This document shows positions 32,784-44,929 of a stretch of 64,000 nucleotides of DNA, in pieces. A model generated the notes under the pieces. That model searched no databases and was not told the DNA's origin. It was given only the letters and a program-made list of their open reading frames with translations. This DNA is from Chrysaora quinquecirrha. Lineage: Eukaryota > Cnidaria > Scyphozoa > Semaeostomeae > Pelagiidae. The stretch covers positions 55,342 to 119,341 of the forward strand of contig JACTAT010000331.1 in the NCBI GenBank assembly GCA_014526335.1. The letters run 5' to 3'. Both the position numbers and the translations under genes were made by a program. Numbering within the stretch: position 1 is the first letter of the stretch; each line of letters opens with the position of its first letter.

Positions 32784-35597
32784 TTAGCGATCAAAATCCT
32801 CTTGAAAATCATTTACTTTTAAATTTTCCATTCCATGCTCCTCTTCTTCTGCTTCTTTAAATATTGAATTTGTGTAGAAATTCCCAGTGTACAAAGAAGC
32901 CAAGCTATCTCCCAGCATATTATCAGAGATATTATCATCTTCGTGAACTTTCCCATATGCTAGAATGCGGAATCTTTTTCCTGACCTTGGCAGCTCAATT
33001 TCTCGCCGTCCTGATCTTGGCAGCTCAATCTCTTTTCGTCCTGATCTTGGCAGTTCAATTTCTCGTTGTCCTGATCTTGACAGCTCAATCTCTCTTCGTC
33101 CTGATCTTGGCAGCTCAACGTCTCTCTTTCCTGAACTGGGCAGCTCAATTTTTCTCTTTCCTGATCTTGGCAGTTCAGTCTCTCGTCGTCCTGATCTTGG
33201 CAGCTCAATCTCCCGTCGTCCTGATCTTGGCAGCTCAATGTCTCTCTTTCCTGATCTTGGCAGCTCAATGCCTCTCTTTCCTGATCTTGGCAGCTCAATC
33301 TCCCGTCGTCCTGATCTTGGCAGCTCAATTTCTCGTCGTCCTGATCTTGACAGCACAGCCTCCCGTCGTCCTGATCTTGGCAGCTCAATCTCTCGTCGTC
33401 CTGATCTTGGCAGTGCAATCTCTCGTCGTCCTGATCTTGGCAGCTCAATGTCTCTTCGTCCCGATCTTGGCAGCTCAATGTCTCTCTTTCCTGATCTTGG
33501 CAGCTCAATCTCTCGTCTTCCTGATCTTGGCAGCTCAATCTCTCTTCGTCCTGATCTTGGCAGCTCAATCTCTCGTCTTCCAGATCTTGGCAGCTCAATC
33601 TCTCGTCTTCCTGATCTTGGCAGCTCAATCTCTCTTCGTCCTGATCTTGGCAGCTCAATGTCTCTCTTTCCTGATCTTGGCAGCTCAATCTCTCGTCTTT
33701 CAGACCTTGGGAGCTCAGCCTCCCGTCGTCCTGATCTTGGCAGCTCAATCTCCCGTCGTCCTGATCTTGGAAACTCAATGTCTCTTCGTCCTGATCTTGG
33801 CAGCTCAATGTCTCTCTTTCCTGATCTTGGCAGCTCAATCTCTCTTCGTCCTGATCTTGGCAGCTCAATGTCTCTCTTTCCTGACCTCGGCAGCTCAATC
33901 TCCCGTCGTCCTGATCTTGGAGGCTCATTCTCTCTTCGTCCCGATCTTGGCAGCTCAATGTCTCTTCGTCCTGATCTTGGCAGCTCAATCTCTCGTCGTC
34001 CTGATCTTGGCAGCTCAATCTCTCGTCGTCCTGATCTTGGCAGCTCAATCTCTCGTCGTCCTGATCTTGGCAGCTCAATCTCTCGTCGTCCTGATCTTGG
34101 CAGCTCAATCTCTCGTCGTCCTGATCTTGGCAGCTCAACCTCTCGTCGTCCTGATCTTGGCAGTTCAATGTCCCGTCGTCCTGATCTTGGCAGCTCAGCC
34201 TCTCGTCGTCCTGATCTTGGCAGTTCAATGTCTCTCTTTCCTGATCTTGGCAGCTCAATCTCTCGTCGTCCTGATCTTGGCAGCTCAATGTCTCTCTTTC
34301 CTGACCTTGGCAGCTCAGCCTCCCGTCGTCCTGATCTTGGCAGTTCAATCTCTCTTCGTCCTGATCTTGGCAGTTCAATGTCTCTCTTTCCTGATCTTGG
34401 CAGTTCAACGTCTCTCTTTCCTGATCTTGGCAGTTCAACGTCTCTCTTTCCTGATCTTGGCAGCTCAACCTCTCGTCGTCCTGATCTTGGCAGTTCAATG
34501 CCTCTCTTTCCAGATCTTGGCAGCTCAATCTCTCTTCGTCCTGATCTTGGCAGTTCAATGTCTCTCTTTCCAGATCTTGGCAGCTCAGTGTTTCTCTTTC
34601 CTGATCTTGGCAGCTCAGCCTCTCGTCGTCCTGATCTTGGCAGCTCAGTGTTTCTCTTTCCTGATCTTGGCAGCTCAACCTCTCGTCGTCCTGATCTTGG
34701 TAGTTCAATGCCTCTCTTTCCAGATCTTGGCAGCTCAATCTCTCTTCGTCCTGATCTTGGCAGCTCAACCTCTCGTCGTCCTGATCTTGGCAGTTCAATG
34801 CCTCTTTTTCCAGATCTTGGCAGCTCAATCTCTCTTCGTCCTGATCTTGGCAGTTCAATGTCTCTCTTTCCAGATCTTGGCAGCTCAGTGTCTCTCTTTC
34901 CTGACCTTGGCAGCTCAACCTCTCGTCGTCCTGATCTTGGCAGTTCAATGCCTCTCTTTCCTGATCTTGGCAATTCAATGTCTCTCTTTCCAGATCTTGG
35001 CAGCTCAGTGTCTCTCTTTCCAGATCTTGGCAGCTCAATCTCTCTTCGTCCTGATCTTGGCAGCTCAGTGCCTCTCTTTCCTGATCTTGGCAGTTCAATG
35101 TCTCTCTTTCCTGATCCTGGCAGCTTAATGCTTCTCTTTCGTGATCTTGGCAGCTCAATTTCTCGTCGTCCTGATCTTGGCAGCTCAATGTCTCTCTGTT
35201 CTGATCTTGATATTTCAACTTCTTGTCCTGCATTTGAAAACGTCGGTTGATACGCGCCAGAATCTTCGGTTTGCAGTCTTTGAACAGTGGCTGTTGGATT
35301 TCCATCTAGCTTATTTTGCAATTTACCAAACTGATGAAATTCGCTGATAAGATTCACAAGTGCTAACTTACAAATGGTGTTATCAAGAGGAGAAGACGTT
35401 CCACAGTACCTTTCAAGTTCTTCAACAAGTTGTAACAACAAACTACTTGTAGAATCTTTTGATAGTTGCTCAATGTCGTTGTTTCTTTCATTGTTCCTTT
35501 CTTTTATCCAGTATCCGTAATTAAACTCACCACGGGAGATATGAAGCAATTGATAAAATGCAAGCATACACAGCATAAAAACTCTAGTGAAATTCAT
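32784..35597 (-). CDS. Giant neuropeptide precursor with about 74 tandem IELPRS-amide units
   Basis: Single-exon ORF of 937 aa. It begins with a signal peptide (MNFTRVFMLCMLAFYQLLHI, cleavage near SRG-EF), then about 100 residues of spacer with two cysteines (RYCG...TICK), then an array at about residues 127-876 of a 10-residue unit: (E/D/G)-(I/A/V/T)-E-L-P-R-S-G-(R/K)-R. Each unit ends in Gly plus a dibasic site, so prohormone convertase cleavage and amidation should give xIELPRS-NH2. A few units are degenerate (for example RSRKR, KLPGSGKR, PPRSGRR, AVLSRSG, LPSSGKR). The tail of about 60 residues is acidic. A TATTTAAG at about 35,719-35,712 could be its TATA element. The C-terminal P-R-X-amide resembles the cnidarian X1PRX2amide family (for example hydrozoan PRP- and PRG-amides), which is an inference from the motif only. 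Codons vary between units, so this is expressed coding repeat, not simple satellite. Confidence 0.9.
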   Translation of the reverse strand: MNFTRVFMLCMLAFYQLLHISRGEFNYGYWIKERNNERNNDIEQLSKDSTSSLLLQLVEELERYCGTSSPLDNTICKLALVNLISEFHQFGKLQNKLDGNPTATVQRLQTEDSGAYQPTFSNAGQEVEISRSEQRDIELPRSGRREIELPRSRKRSIKLPGSGKRDIELPRSGKRGTELPRSGRREIELPRSGKRDTELPRSGKRDIELPRSGKRGIELPRSGRREVELPRSGKRDTELPRSGKRDIELPRSGRREIELPRSGKRGIELPRSGRREVELPRSGRREIELPRSGKRGIELPRSGRREVELPRSGKRNTELPRSGRREAELPRSGKRNTELPRSGKRDIELPRSGRREIELPRSGKRGIELPRSGRREVELPRSGKRDVELPRSGKRDVELPRSGKRDIELPRSGRREIELPRSGRREAELPRSGKRDIELPRSGRREIELPRSGKRDIELPRSGRREAELPRSGRRDIELPRSGRREVELPRSGRREIELPRSGRREIELPRSGRREIELPRSGRREIELPRSGRREIELPRSGRRDIELPRSGRRENEPPRSGRREIELPRSGKRDIELPRSGRREIELPRSGKRDIELPRSGRRDIEFPRSGRREIELPRSGRREAELPRSERREIELPRSGKRDIELPRSGRREIELPRSGRREIELPRSGRREIELPRSGRREIELPRSGRREIELPRSGKRDIELPRSGRRDIELPRSGRREIALPRSGRREIELPRSGRREAVLSRSGRREIELPRSGRREIELPRSGKRGIELPRSGKRDIELPRSGRREIELPRSGRRETELPRSGKRKIELPSSGKRDVELPRSGRREIELSRSGQREIELPRSGRKEIELPRSGRREIELPRSGKRFRILAYGKVHEDDNISDNMLGDSLASLYTGNFYTNSIFKEAEEEEHGMENLKVNDFQEDFDR
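32971..35220 (-). repeat. 30-bp coding minisatellite of the peptide array
   Basis: Unit GATCTTGGCAGCTCAAT-type on the plus strand, 30 bp, about 75 copies in perfect register: each 60-base stretch from 33,001 to 35,160 holds exactly two units, so no indel has accumulated across 2,160 bp. Confidence 0.97.
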
Positions 35598-36801
35598 GTT
35601 GCAAATTAAATCACCAATACAGAGATGGCTTATTAAAATTGCCGATGATTTTGCTAACCAATTTGCTTGCGCAAAGTAACGAATATGTTTCCTTCAGTTG
35701 TCCAGCGTCTTAAATACTGAGAGTAGATCGTGCATTTCGAATGTCAGATAATGAGTCTAAGACAGCTTTTAAAATATAATTAGTTGCAGATGATAATTGA
35801 ATATCTCTCTGAATTATTGATTAGAAAAAAGTTGAGAACATCTGGATGGGACTTACAAATAAATTTAACTATTTTCTTTGTTACATATGTTATTTTGTTG
35901 AAAATCTTACACATATGCGCATCACCTATCAAGATTAACATAGAGGTTAGCTGAGAAAGAAAAAATTCATTCAAAAAAGAAGTTTCATTTATTCAATTGT
36001 TTTGCAAACCTCTGTATTGTAATTTCCGACAGTTGGTTTGTCGCTCCCCCTTAAATGTTAAAACGAAGTACAATATCCGTACTTTAGACATGAGAGTCGC
36101 AAAATCATACCATGAAGAAGAAAAGCAAAATTAGAAATCAATCTCTTTTACCTAATAATGAAAGATTATTTTTCTTAGCTAGACAAATAAATTCATATAC
36201 TGTAGTGATAGCCAATTACAATAGCGATTTTGTAAAATGATGTTCAGCTGTTGATTAAGGTGATGCTGACCATTGAACTGTATATAAAAAGTCTTTTTAT
36301 AAATACAATAGTTAAATGATGCTGACAAGGCAGTTTTAACAACGTTGTTTATAAGCTGAAGTCAGCTAGACAATTTTCAGGACGAGTTTTGGTAAAATTC
36401 GCCTCGGCAAGAAATTTTCTCCTGACGATTTTGTTCGCCAAACATTTGAACCAGTGGTATTCAAGTATTTCTTTTATTTAATTCCTAGTTGCTTCAACCT
36501 GAAGTCACACTTTCATGACTCCATTATTTTCTTCGTCCGTTATACTATACTAAGTGGAAAATTGAAAAAGCCTTCTCGATTTGATGGCGATTGTCGTGAA
36601 AATTGGGCTGGAAATCGGCCTTATAATTCAAATAATGGCGATTTCTCCCTCATTTCCACATTACCATTAAAATTTCTAATTTACACTCTTTATCTTAAAT
36701 TTTAAATCCCTTAAATGTATGTAATAAATTAAGTTTCTGACAGCTTCCCAGAATGCAACATACATTCTCAATAGATTGAATCTCATGTGATTATCATAAT
36801 G

Positions 36802-36836
<35 letters not shown>

Positions 36837-37185
36837 TTTCTTTCTATGGTTTCAAGTTCATATTGCGGCTAAGAAACTAAATGAAAACAGCTAAATATGT
36901 AGAACATTGGTGGGAATTGTTTCCACAGTCAAACTGCTCTGTGGTAAAGAAGTATCATTTCTTAAACGAGCATTTCAACATGATTAAATAGATTATGGCA
37001 AACAGATGAGGATTACATCGTGTTTTTCTTTCAAATGATAAGTTTATTTGAAAAAAATAACAGTGAAAATGCTTCAGTTTAATCGTGCTTATAATTATGT
37101 ATAATTTCATTCATTTTAAATTCATAATTCCTCCCAAAAACTTTGCCAGAAAAAAGCGTGTGTTATGTGTCAGAAATGGGTCATT
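35598..37185. other. Intergenic A+T-rich stretch with (ATA)n microsatellite
   Basis: No credible gene. An (ATA)n run occurs at about 36,800-36,835. The first 150 bp are the likely promoter of the ELPRS precursor gene. Confidence 0.5.
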
Positions 37186-37189
37186 TCAG

Positions 37190-37412
37190 TTATCAACATC
37201 GTAATCATGATCATGATCATCAACATCATCAAGAACACCGTCATCATCAAAATCATTAACATCATCAACATCATTATCATCACAATCATCACAATCATCA
37301 CAATAACAACATCATCGTCATTAACATAACCATAATTATCACCATCATCTTCATCATCATCTTCATCATCATCTTTATAACCATCATCGTCATCATCACT
37401 GGTTATCATTTA
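37190..37412. repeat. Low-complexity (ATC)n tract
   Basis: ATCATCAACATCATC-type repeat; the Asp-rich and Met/Ile-rich frames across it are compositional artefacts. Confidence 0.85.
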
Positions 37413-38579
37413 TTAAAAAATTTTGCATCATGACATGTTTTAGCAAGATATTCAAACATGAAAGCCCATCTGCAACAAGGTTTCACTACGTTTATGAAAG
37501 ATAGCTTAGCCTTGATAAGAAAATTGCGAAAATTGTTGACAAATAGTCTTATGATTCAAATAAAAACACAAGAAAAGATAAGGATAATCAACATCTGCCA
37601 TCGTCTAGATGAAAACATTCTACTCATATCACTCAAAACTGATGAAAATCATCATCATTACAGAAATATATTTGATAATTTGAACGTAATAGATTCTGAT
37701 GGCTGCTAAAGTAATTCGTTTCTTAAACTAATTTGTTTATTAAGTATTTAACGCTAACATTAAACTATTTCAAATTGAAATTTCTCGTTTAATAAAGGGT
37801 CGATGCTAACATTTTGAAGAGTTTCAATGATGTATAAGTCTCGGTGAGAATACGACAATAAGAGCAAGAAAAATACCATTCATTTCCGAAGGCACCAGCA
37901 TGTTTCTCCCTAAATGGTTACAGGACGATTTTCTATCTACTTACAGATCAATTTGACAAGCAAGCAAAATAATGGTTCCTAGACTCAAATGACGTCCCAA
38001 GACGAAGCAATAAACATTATTTACGTTGTTTATCATCCCAACACCTAATTTGGCAACATCGTTGGACATTACTTGCAATAAATGTTGCTTAGCTTAAGTA
38101 TCGTTTTAAGATACGTAGTGCTCCTCATTGTTTCAAGGACAAGCCGAAGGATAAGCCATACAGCAAGTCTCTATAGAAAAGACGCAAGCACACTCTTTCT
38201 TTCATTTTTTTGTTTACATCGCTAACATTGTCTGTAAGGTGTAAGGGGTAGCGCCCAAGCAAAAGGTTAATGACTTGTAACGCTACCTTGAAACCGTCAT
38301 TCAGCATAACAGTGAGAGCAAAATAAAAGCACAAAACATCAAAATAAGATAGCCGCCTAGTTCAACTGTCAAAATGTCATTGTAGTGTATTAAACGTTAG
38401 CTACAAGTTGACATCACGCATGGCAAGGATAGTTTTAATGAAGCACTGTTTTACTGTTCGTTAGGTGTAGGTTCTGATAAATTATAAGCTCAGCTAAAAA
38501 AAGTTATATGCTTCCTGGCAAAGAACCAATTCGATTTAAGAAAATCAAATGATAGTTAAAAGGAAAGACAAAATCTGTA
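37413..38579. other. Intergenic stretch without recognised features
   Basis: Short ORFs only (for example 83 aa at 37,458, unrecognised). Nothing supported. Confidence 0.45.
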
Positions 38580-38580
38580 C

Positions 38581-39262
38581 TGATGATATCCCCCGCAGCA
38601 CTGATGATATGCCCCCACAGTACTGACGATATCCCCCACAATACTCAACACACTCCACAGTACTGATGATATCCCCCACAGTACTGATGATATCCCTCAC
38701 AGTACTGAACACCCTCCACAGTACTTATGATGTCCCCCACAGCACTGATGATATGCCCCCACAGTACTGATGATATCCCGCACAACACTGAACACACTCC
38801 ACAGTACTGATGATATCCCCCGCAGCACTGACGACATGCCCCCACAATACTCAACACACTCCACAGTACTGATGGTATCCCCCACAGTACTGATGATATC
38901 CCCCACAGTACTGAGCACTGTCCACCGTACTGATGATATCTCCACAGTACTGATGATATCCCCCACAGTACTGATGATATCCCCCGCAGTACTGATGATA
39001 TCCCCCACAGTACTGATGATGTCCCCCACAGTACTGATGATATCCCCTACAGTACTGAGCACTGTCCACCGTACTGATGATATCTCCACAGTACTGATGA
39101 TGTCCCCCACAGTACTGATGATATCCCTCACAGTACTGAACACCCTCCACAGTACTGATGATATCTCCACAGTACTGATGATATCCCCCACAGTACTGAT
39201 GATATCCCCCCCACAGTACTGAACACCCTCCACCGTACTGAATATTCTCCACAGTACTCGAC
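38581..39262. repeat. Minisatellite, 21-bp unit CAGTACTGATGATATCCCCCA
   Basis: About 30 variant units in 680 bp, with alternates reading CTGAGCACTGTCCACCG and CTGAACACCCTCCA. Open frames of 150-183 aa run through it in several frames because the unit length is divisible by three; none looks like a real protein. Confidence 0.95.
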
Positions 39263-39763
39263 AGAGGTTCCCCAGATTGAAAATGAACGAATGGTGAGAC
39301 GGCAGAAGGTATTATCTTTAAGCTTGCTCGTCCGATCTCATAATATCCATGAAGGATGTTTAAAATTAGAAATTTAATCTTCCAAAATCTCTTCTTATGC
39401 AAATATAAATTTTCTATTTAAAGGTTCTAATTCGATATTTTCATCTTTAGTTCATTATTTATCAGGCTATTGTGTCAACTTACATAATGAGTTCAGTTCA
39501 GTTCAGTTCATTTAATTTTAAAATTCCACATCATACAATACAAATTAAGATTAAAGATAATATAGCTAATTACAAATACAAGTGGTTATATAAATTAGAA
39601 AGTTGCTAAATTAAAGGAGCTATTGTATGAGGGGAATTTCTTAAAGGAGGAACTCTCTCAATAGCTAAACTAATCGAGGAGAGAGCACCCCCTGTTGATA
39701 AAAACCTATTTCAATTGATTTGTAACAGATGGAAATTTGATAGTGAATTGTGTAAATCAGATT

Positions 39764-42700
39764 TTAGTTCACTTGATAATTTGTAGATAAAAGGTGTAAT
39801 TTAAGTTTGGAGCGAAAATTCATGCTTGAGGGAGATAGCTTGATTAAATAGGGGATATCATTCCAGGTCTTTGCACCTGCATATCTGATGGATCTTAATC
39901 CATACAAAAAGGTATTTTCTTGAGTCATGAAAATATCACCTTTAGAAGCCTGCCGTGTATTATACTGATGAACAGAAGACAAAGTTTCGAAAAAATTGTG
40001 AAAACAGACGGGAGAAATCTTGTTCACAGATTCGTAAACAAAGATGAGTAGCTTTAAATAAAACAAATCATATAATTTAAGAATTTTGAAATCAGCGAAT
40101 ATTGGTGTGGATGGAGAAGTAAAAGACTTGAATGCAATAGCTCTAAGAACTTTCTTTTGTAGAAGATATATTGGTCTGGTATGTACTTCATAAGTAAGAC
40201 CCCAGACAACAATACCATATTGAAGAAATGAAGAGAACAAAGAATTATAAAGAGATATTAGAATACTAGCTGGTAGAAGATGTCTTATTTTAAAGAACAC
40301 ACCACATGTTCTTGAAAGCTTCTTGGATAGTTCACACAGATGGTACTTCCAGCTAAGATGTTCATCTAATAGCAAGCCAAGAAACTTGACATGTTTAGCT
40401 TGTCTGATATGTTGATTTCCAATTTTAATATTTAGACTTTCACTCAAAGAATTTTGCACAGAATGAAAAACAACAAAGTTTGTTTTTCCAACATTAAGAA
40501 ACAAGTTTGTTAGCATCCAGCCACTTTTTGACATGTCTAAGTTCCTTATTGACAACTTTTTGAAGATGATCTAAAGTATCTGATTCAAAGTAAATGTTTG
40601 TATCATCAGCAAAAAGATAGAAAGAAAGTTTTGAAGAGGAGTTAGGAAGATCATTTATGTAAATTAAAAACAGAAGTGGGCCAAGAACAGACCCTTGTGG
40701 TACACCACATTTAATATTCAGAAGATCCGACTTACAACCATTTACTGATACATACTGACTTCTGTTACTAAGGTAGGAACTAAACCATGCCAAAGCTGTA
40801 CCTCGAATGCCATAATGTTCAAGTTTGTCAAGTAGAATTTTATGATTAACAGTATCAAAAGCTTTTTGCAAATCAAGGAAAATTCCACATCCAAATTTTT
40901 TGTTATCTAAACTGTTTTTTATTGATTCAGTTAAACTAATTAAAGCATGATTTACTGAGTGATTAGCACGAAAACCGAATTGGAGATCATACAGAATTTT
41001 ATGTTCTTCCAAAAAATTGTATAATCGTTTATGCATCAATTTCTCTGTAATTTTACTGAATACAGAAAGCAGAGATATTGGTCTATAATTTGAAGCAAAC
41101 AAAGGGCTACCCTTTTTGTACAATGGAATAACTCTAGCTTGTTGCATTTTTACAGGAAAGATACCAGACTGGAAAGACTCATTAATGATATCAGATAGAG
41201 GTGAAGAAATACAAACAGAAAGAATTTTTAATAGTTTAATGGGGATACTATTTGGACCGGTCGACTTACCAACTTTTAAGAGATTTATTATATCTGAAAT
41301 TTCATATGGAGCTGTAGGAGAAATGAAAACGTACTAGGATTACTCATATCAAGATAATTTAGGGGGGACTTGGGGGATCTGGGTATATTTTTTGTGACAT
41401 CATCAGCTACATTGACAAAAAACTTATTAAATGTATTAGCCATAGTTGTAGAATCAGTCGTTGGATTACCATTTGAATCCTTCAGCTTGCTGATAAGATT
41501 TGTACTAGATTTTTTAATGCTAATAATTGACTTTATTCCCGACCATAAAAGTTTCATGTTGTTACCATTAGAAGTAAAATAATTCTGAAAATAAGATTTC
41601 TTGCTCTCTTTAAGTTCACAAGCAACTCGGTTTCTAAATTTTTTATATGCAAGATTTACTACTGGATCAGGCTTCTTTTTGAGCTTTTTTAGTAATTTAT
41701 CTCTTAATTTTATCATTTTTCTAATCTTGCTATTTATCCATGGTTTATTTTGCAATTTAATATCCTTTTTTGTAAGCTTCTTCAATGGAGCATGCTTTTC
41801 AACAAAGCTTTCGAGGGTTGCAAGAAATTTATTAAATTTTGAATTTATGTCACTCTGGTTGTCATTCAAATAATCAAATTTAAGATTATTAAAATCTGCA
41901 AGAAATTTTTCTTGATCAAAGTTTGAATAATCATGTTGGTAATATGACATAGTTTTATTTGATAACACCACCTTTTGACAATTAAAACTGAGGAAAATGA
42001 TCAGCAATTTGTGTCAAAATGTTTCCACTTTTGGTATCTAAATCACATACATTGGAGAAGATATTATCAATAATGGTAGAAGAATAATCTGACACTCGCG
42101 TAGGATGGATAATATAAGGTAAGTAATGGAGCGAGAGAAGAAGACTGACAAAATCATTGGTAGCACTATGAGAGTCATAATTTATTAAGTTGATATTGAA
42201 ATCCCCTAAAATGAAGACATGCTTATTCTCGACAGAAGGGTTGGACAATGTCCTTTGAAGGTACTCGGTAAAGTTTCCTATTTCAGTACTTGGATGACGA
42301 TAGGCACAACAAACCAAAATGTTTTTATCTCTAGAATTTTCAATTTCACCCAGATTGTCTCATACTCATCACAATTACTATCTAGTTCTGGTTTTGGAAT
42401 GGCACCCAAACATGTTTTGATGTAGAGACCAACACCGCCATTTTGAGATTGAGATTTAGCGAAAAAAGGTATATCCTTCAATGTCAACATTTGTGCTCAA
42501 TGGTCGATCGAATGAATCCCAAGTTTCAGAAACAGCAACAACATCAAGGCCAATTTTAAGGTTAACTAACAAGGAATGTAGTTCATCAAAATGACAAGAG
42601 AGACTTCTTATATTCATATGCAAGAAAGAAAGATCATTATGAGAAGTATCAGAGGAAGATAATTCTTGAACAGTATGATAGCTTGAATCAATATTAGAAG

Positions 42701-43052
42701 GAAAATGTTCATCAATATCATAATCTTGCAGGTTAGGTAAGTTAGTAAGGTGAGATGTTATTTCAAATGAGGGTAATGTATCAATAAGGGAGGGTATATC
42801 ATGTTCGAAAAGGTTTAATAATGGTTCGTCCTCAATCGCACCAAAAGGAAAAATGGATTTGTGATATGCTATAGTGCAATTAAGACAAAACCATGGAACA
42901 TCATCAGGTTCCTTGGAAAGTGCTTCATATTCCTTAACCGAAATGTCATTGCACTTTATATGCTGCCAAAAGTTGCATCGGTTGCAAAGAATACCATTTT
43001 TAGTTACACTTTTGTGACAGGTGCCACATGGGTAATTATTAGCTCTTACCAT
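39764..43052 (-). pseudogene. LINE ORF2 (PHD-endonuclease-reverse transcriptase), frame-disrupted
   Basis: Segments in order: 43052-42456 (PHD finger and start of endonuclease), 42490-42278, 42317-41982 (endonuclease GDFNI and DHFP), 42007-41288 (linker), 41147-40494 (reverse transcriptase palm with FADDTN), 40555-39764 (thumb and C-terminus). Shifts between segments mean no full-length protein is made. Confidence 0.8.
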
Positions 43053-43166
43053 TTGGGCCTATAAATTAAAATAAACAAAATTGAGTGAAAATGAACTAAG
43101 CTGAAAAAACAAAAAAAAAAAAAGAAAAAAAAACACAAATTTGGTTTGATGACAGTCCTTAATAAA

Positions 43167-43859
43167 TTAGTCCTTAAAACTAATTTCATTGTCACTTACG
43201 GCGGCTGCTGCACCTACCGCTGCTGCATCTGTAGCATTTTCCCCATTTCCTTCACTGTGTACGTGTGATTGTCTGATTTTGGTATCCGGCGGCTTATCTT
43301 TTATGACTAGACGGTCAAGGACAAAAAAAGCATCTTTCCCCCTCTGTCTTGCCCTTATGAGGTCATCAACTTGACTTTGACGTTTCAACAATGTTCTTTG
43401 TGACAAATCATTGAAGAACATGATCCCTTTTGGTTTCAGTTGGCGTGCTTTCTTCACAATCATTTCTTTTGTCTTCCATGATCTCAGCTTTGCAACAATG
43501 GGCCTAGGTTTAGGTTTTTGGTTGGTATTGCCAGACCTGTTCACATTCTTTTGAAAACGGCCTACACGGTGGGCTCTTTCAATTTCAAAATCATCCGAGA
43601 TGCCAAGCTCAGATTTTACCAAATCCTTAACCTTATTCTCAGTTTCATCCCAAGATTTCTCGTCAGGACTCTCTGGGACCCCAAGGATTTTCAGATTATT
43701 TCTCCTGGACTGATTTTCCAGATATTCAGTGTGGTCAGCGATGTCTTCGAAGCCTTCGTTCACATAAGCTTCAAATCGATCCACTTTTTGCACTAAACTT
43801 GCTGTTTTAGCCTCATGACCTTTCAGTTCAACTTTTATCGAATCGTTATCGTTGCTCAA
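43167..43859 (-). CDS. LINE ORF1 protein (L1-ORF1-like)
   Basis: Intact 230-aa ORF. Residues 1-45 form a heptad-type coiled coil, then ENQSRRNNLKILGVPE, AHRVGR, and RPIVAKLRSWKTKEMIVKKA, the RRM/C-terminal-domain type features of L1-like ORF1 nucleic-acid-binding proteins. It is followed on the same strand by the PHD/EN/RT ORF2. Confidence 0.8.
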   Translation of the reverse strand: MSNDNDSIKVELKGHEAKTASLVQKVDRFEAYVNEGFEDIADHTEYLENQSRRNNLKILGVPESPDEKSWDETENKVKDLVKSELGISDDFEIERAHRVGRFQKNVNRSGNTNQKPKPRPIVAKLRSWKTKEMIVKKARQLKPKGIMFFNDLSQRTLLKRQSQVDDLIRARQRGKDAFFVLDRLVIKDKPPDTKIRQSHVHSEGNGENATDAAAVGAAAAVSDNEISFKD

Positions 43860-44929
43860 AATGAGATGGATTTCACAACTTCATTCAAGTCTTTTCTCAG
43901 CTCTTTAATTTCTGTCTTGACATCGTTCATGAATAACTGGAGCGAAGAGCGATAGGCCTGATCTTGAATTTCCAGCATCTGCTTGAGAATACTAAGTGTA
44001 ACTGTATCGTTACCAGACATGACTTGTTAATTAAATTTAAAACTTCCTGAACGTATTTTATTAAAACTATGGTTACTAACAACATTAATATTTCACGAGA
44101 TAGTGACAACAGGCCAGTTTGATTTTATTTTACCACGCCCACGCGGCAACTTACGTCTGTCCGCCATCTTAACTTGGTAACCAAACGTTGTCCTTTTAAT
44201 TTCTTTACTCTCCTTTCCTAACTCAGACCAATCAAGAACCTCAGAATCTAGTGAAAGTTTAAGAGTTAAGAATATTTTTTCAACAACCCATCCTAAGCAT
44301 GATTCAACTATTTCTGAGTAATTGGTAGAGCAAGATTTTTGTTTCATTCAAGCATTTTGGAATATGTTCATATAGCATTTTGTCAAGACAGAAAGAGTAT
44401 GTTTTCTGATTTTGACTTTCAATCAATTCTGTTGGTCATCGGAGCTGCTTGCCATTTAAGATACAATACACATCCAGCTTTGCTTTTCTGTTTGGGGTAT
44501 TTTTAAAGCCATCTTGCTATATATTTTGCCTCAGTCACTTCTTTTTCGAATTTTTCTGCTTAAACTCTGAGGAGTGTGCGACAACAAAATCTTTAAAGTA
44601 TGCTCAAAGATTTTTCTGGTTTTGCAACTTCTGTGTTAACTTCTGTGTTACTGTTTTTGGGTCAACTTGAGGGATTGGCCTACCTTTTATTTTTGTGTCT
44701 ACTTTTTAAGTCTTGATGAAATTTCTATTAATAAAAAAATCAATGAAAATAGCAAAGTTTGCCTCACCTCAACAAGCAAGAATGATCTTGACGGCATGAA
44801 TTTTCTTGCAGGAATTCATTGTAAAGATCGAACCATGATGATGCCAATTCAAAGAACCAGGGAATGTTGCTGGTCCAATTTTGGCTATGAACAAAGTCTC
44901 TTTTTGTCATGACAGAAGGGTTAACTACC

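Larger units (their letters stand above)
39489..43900 (-). mobile_element. CR1-type LINE with ORF1, PHD finger, endonuclease and reverse transcriptase, decayed
   Basis: On the minus strand: ORF1 (43,859-43,167, 230 aa) with a coiled coil and the LENQSRRNNLKILGVPE motif of L1-ORF1-like proteins; ORF2 in pieces from 43,052, beginning with a PHD-type zinc finger (C-x2-C...C-x2-C-x4-H-x2-C...C-x2-C), an apurinic endonuclease (HMNIRSL, VSETW, GDFN, DHFP) and reverse transcriptase (GFRANHS, DLQKAFDTVNH, GVPQGSVLGPLLFLIYINDL, FADDTN). PHD fingers are known in CR1-like elements. Frame changes near 42,490, 42,000, 41,290 and 40,500 show it is no longer intact. It ends in a (TGAAC)n tail near 39,490, marking the 3' end. 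Confidence 0.85.

Noticed and set aside
32864..35250. Long ORFs of 754, 761 and 781 aa overlapping the ELPRS precursor in other frames
   Set aside because: They arise because a 30-bp unit without stops stays open in several frames; none has a signal peptide or sensible composition, while the minus 937-aa frame has signal peptide, processing sites and variable synonymous positions.
38697..39402. ORFs of 150-183 aa across the 21-bp minisatellite
   Set aside because: Unit length divisible by three keeps frames open; composition follows the repeat on both strands.
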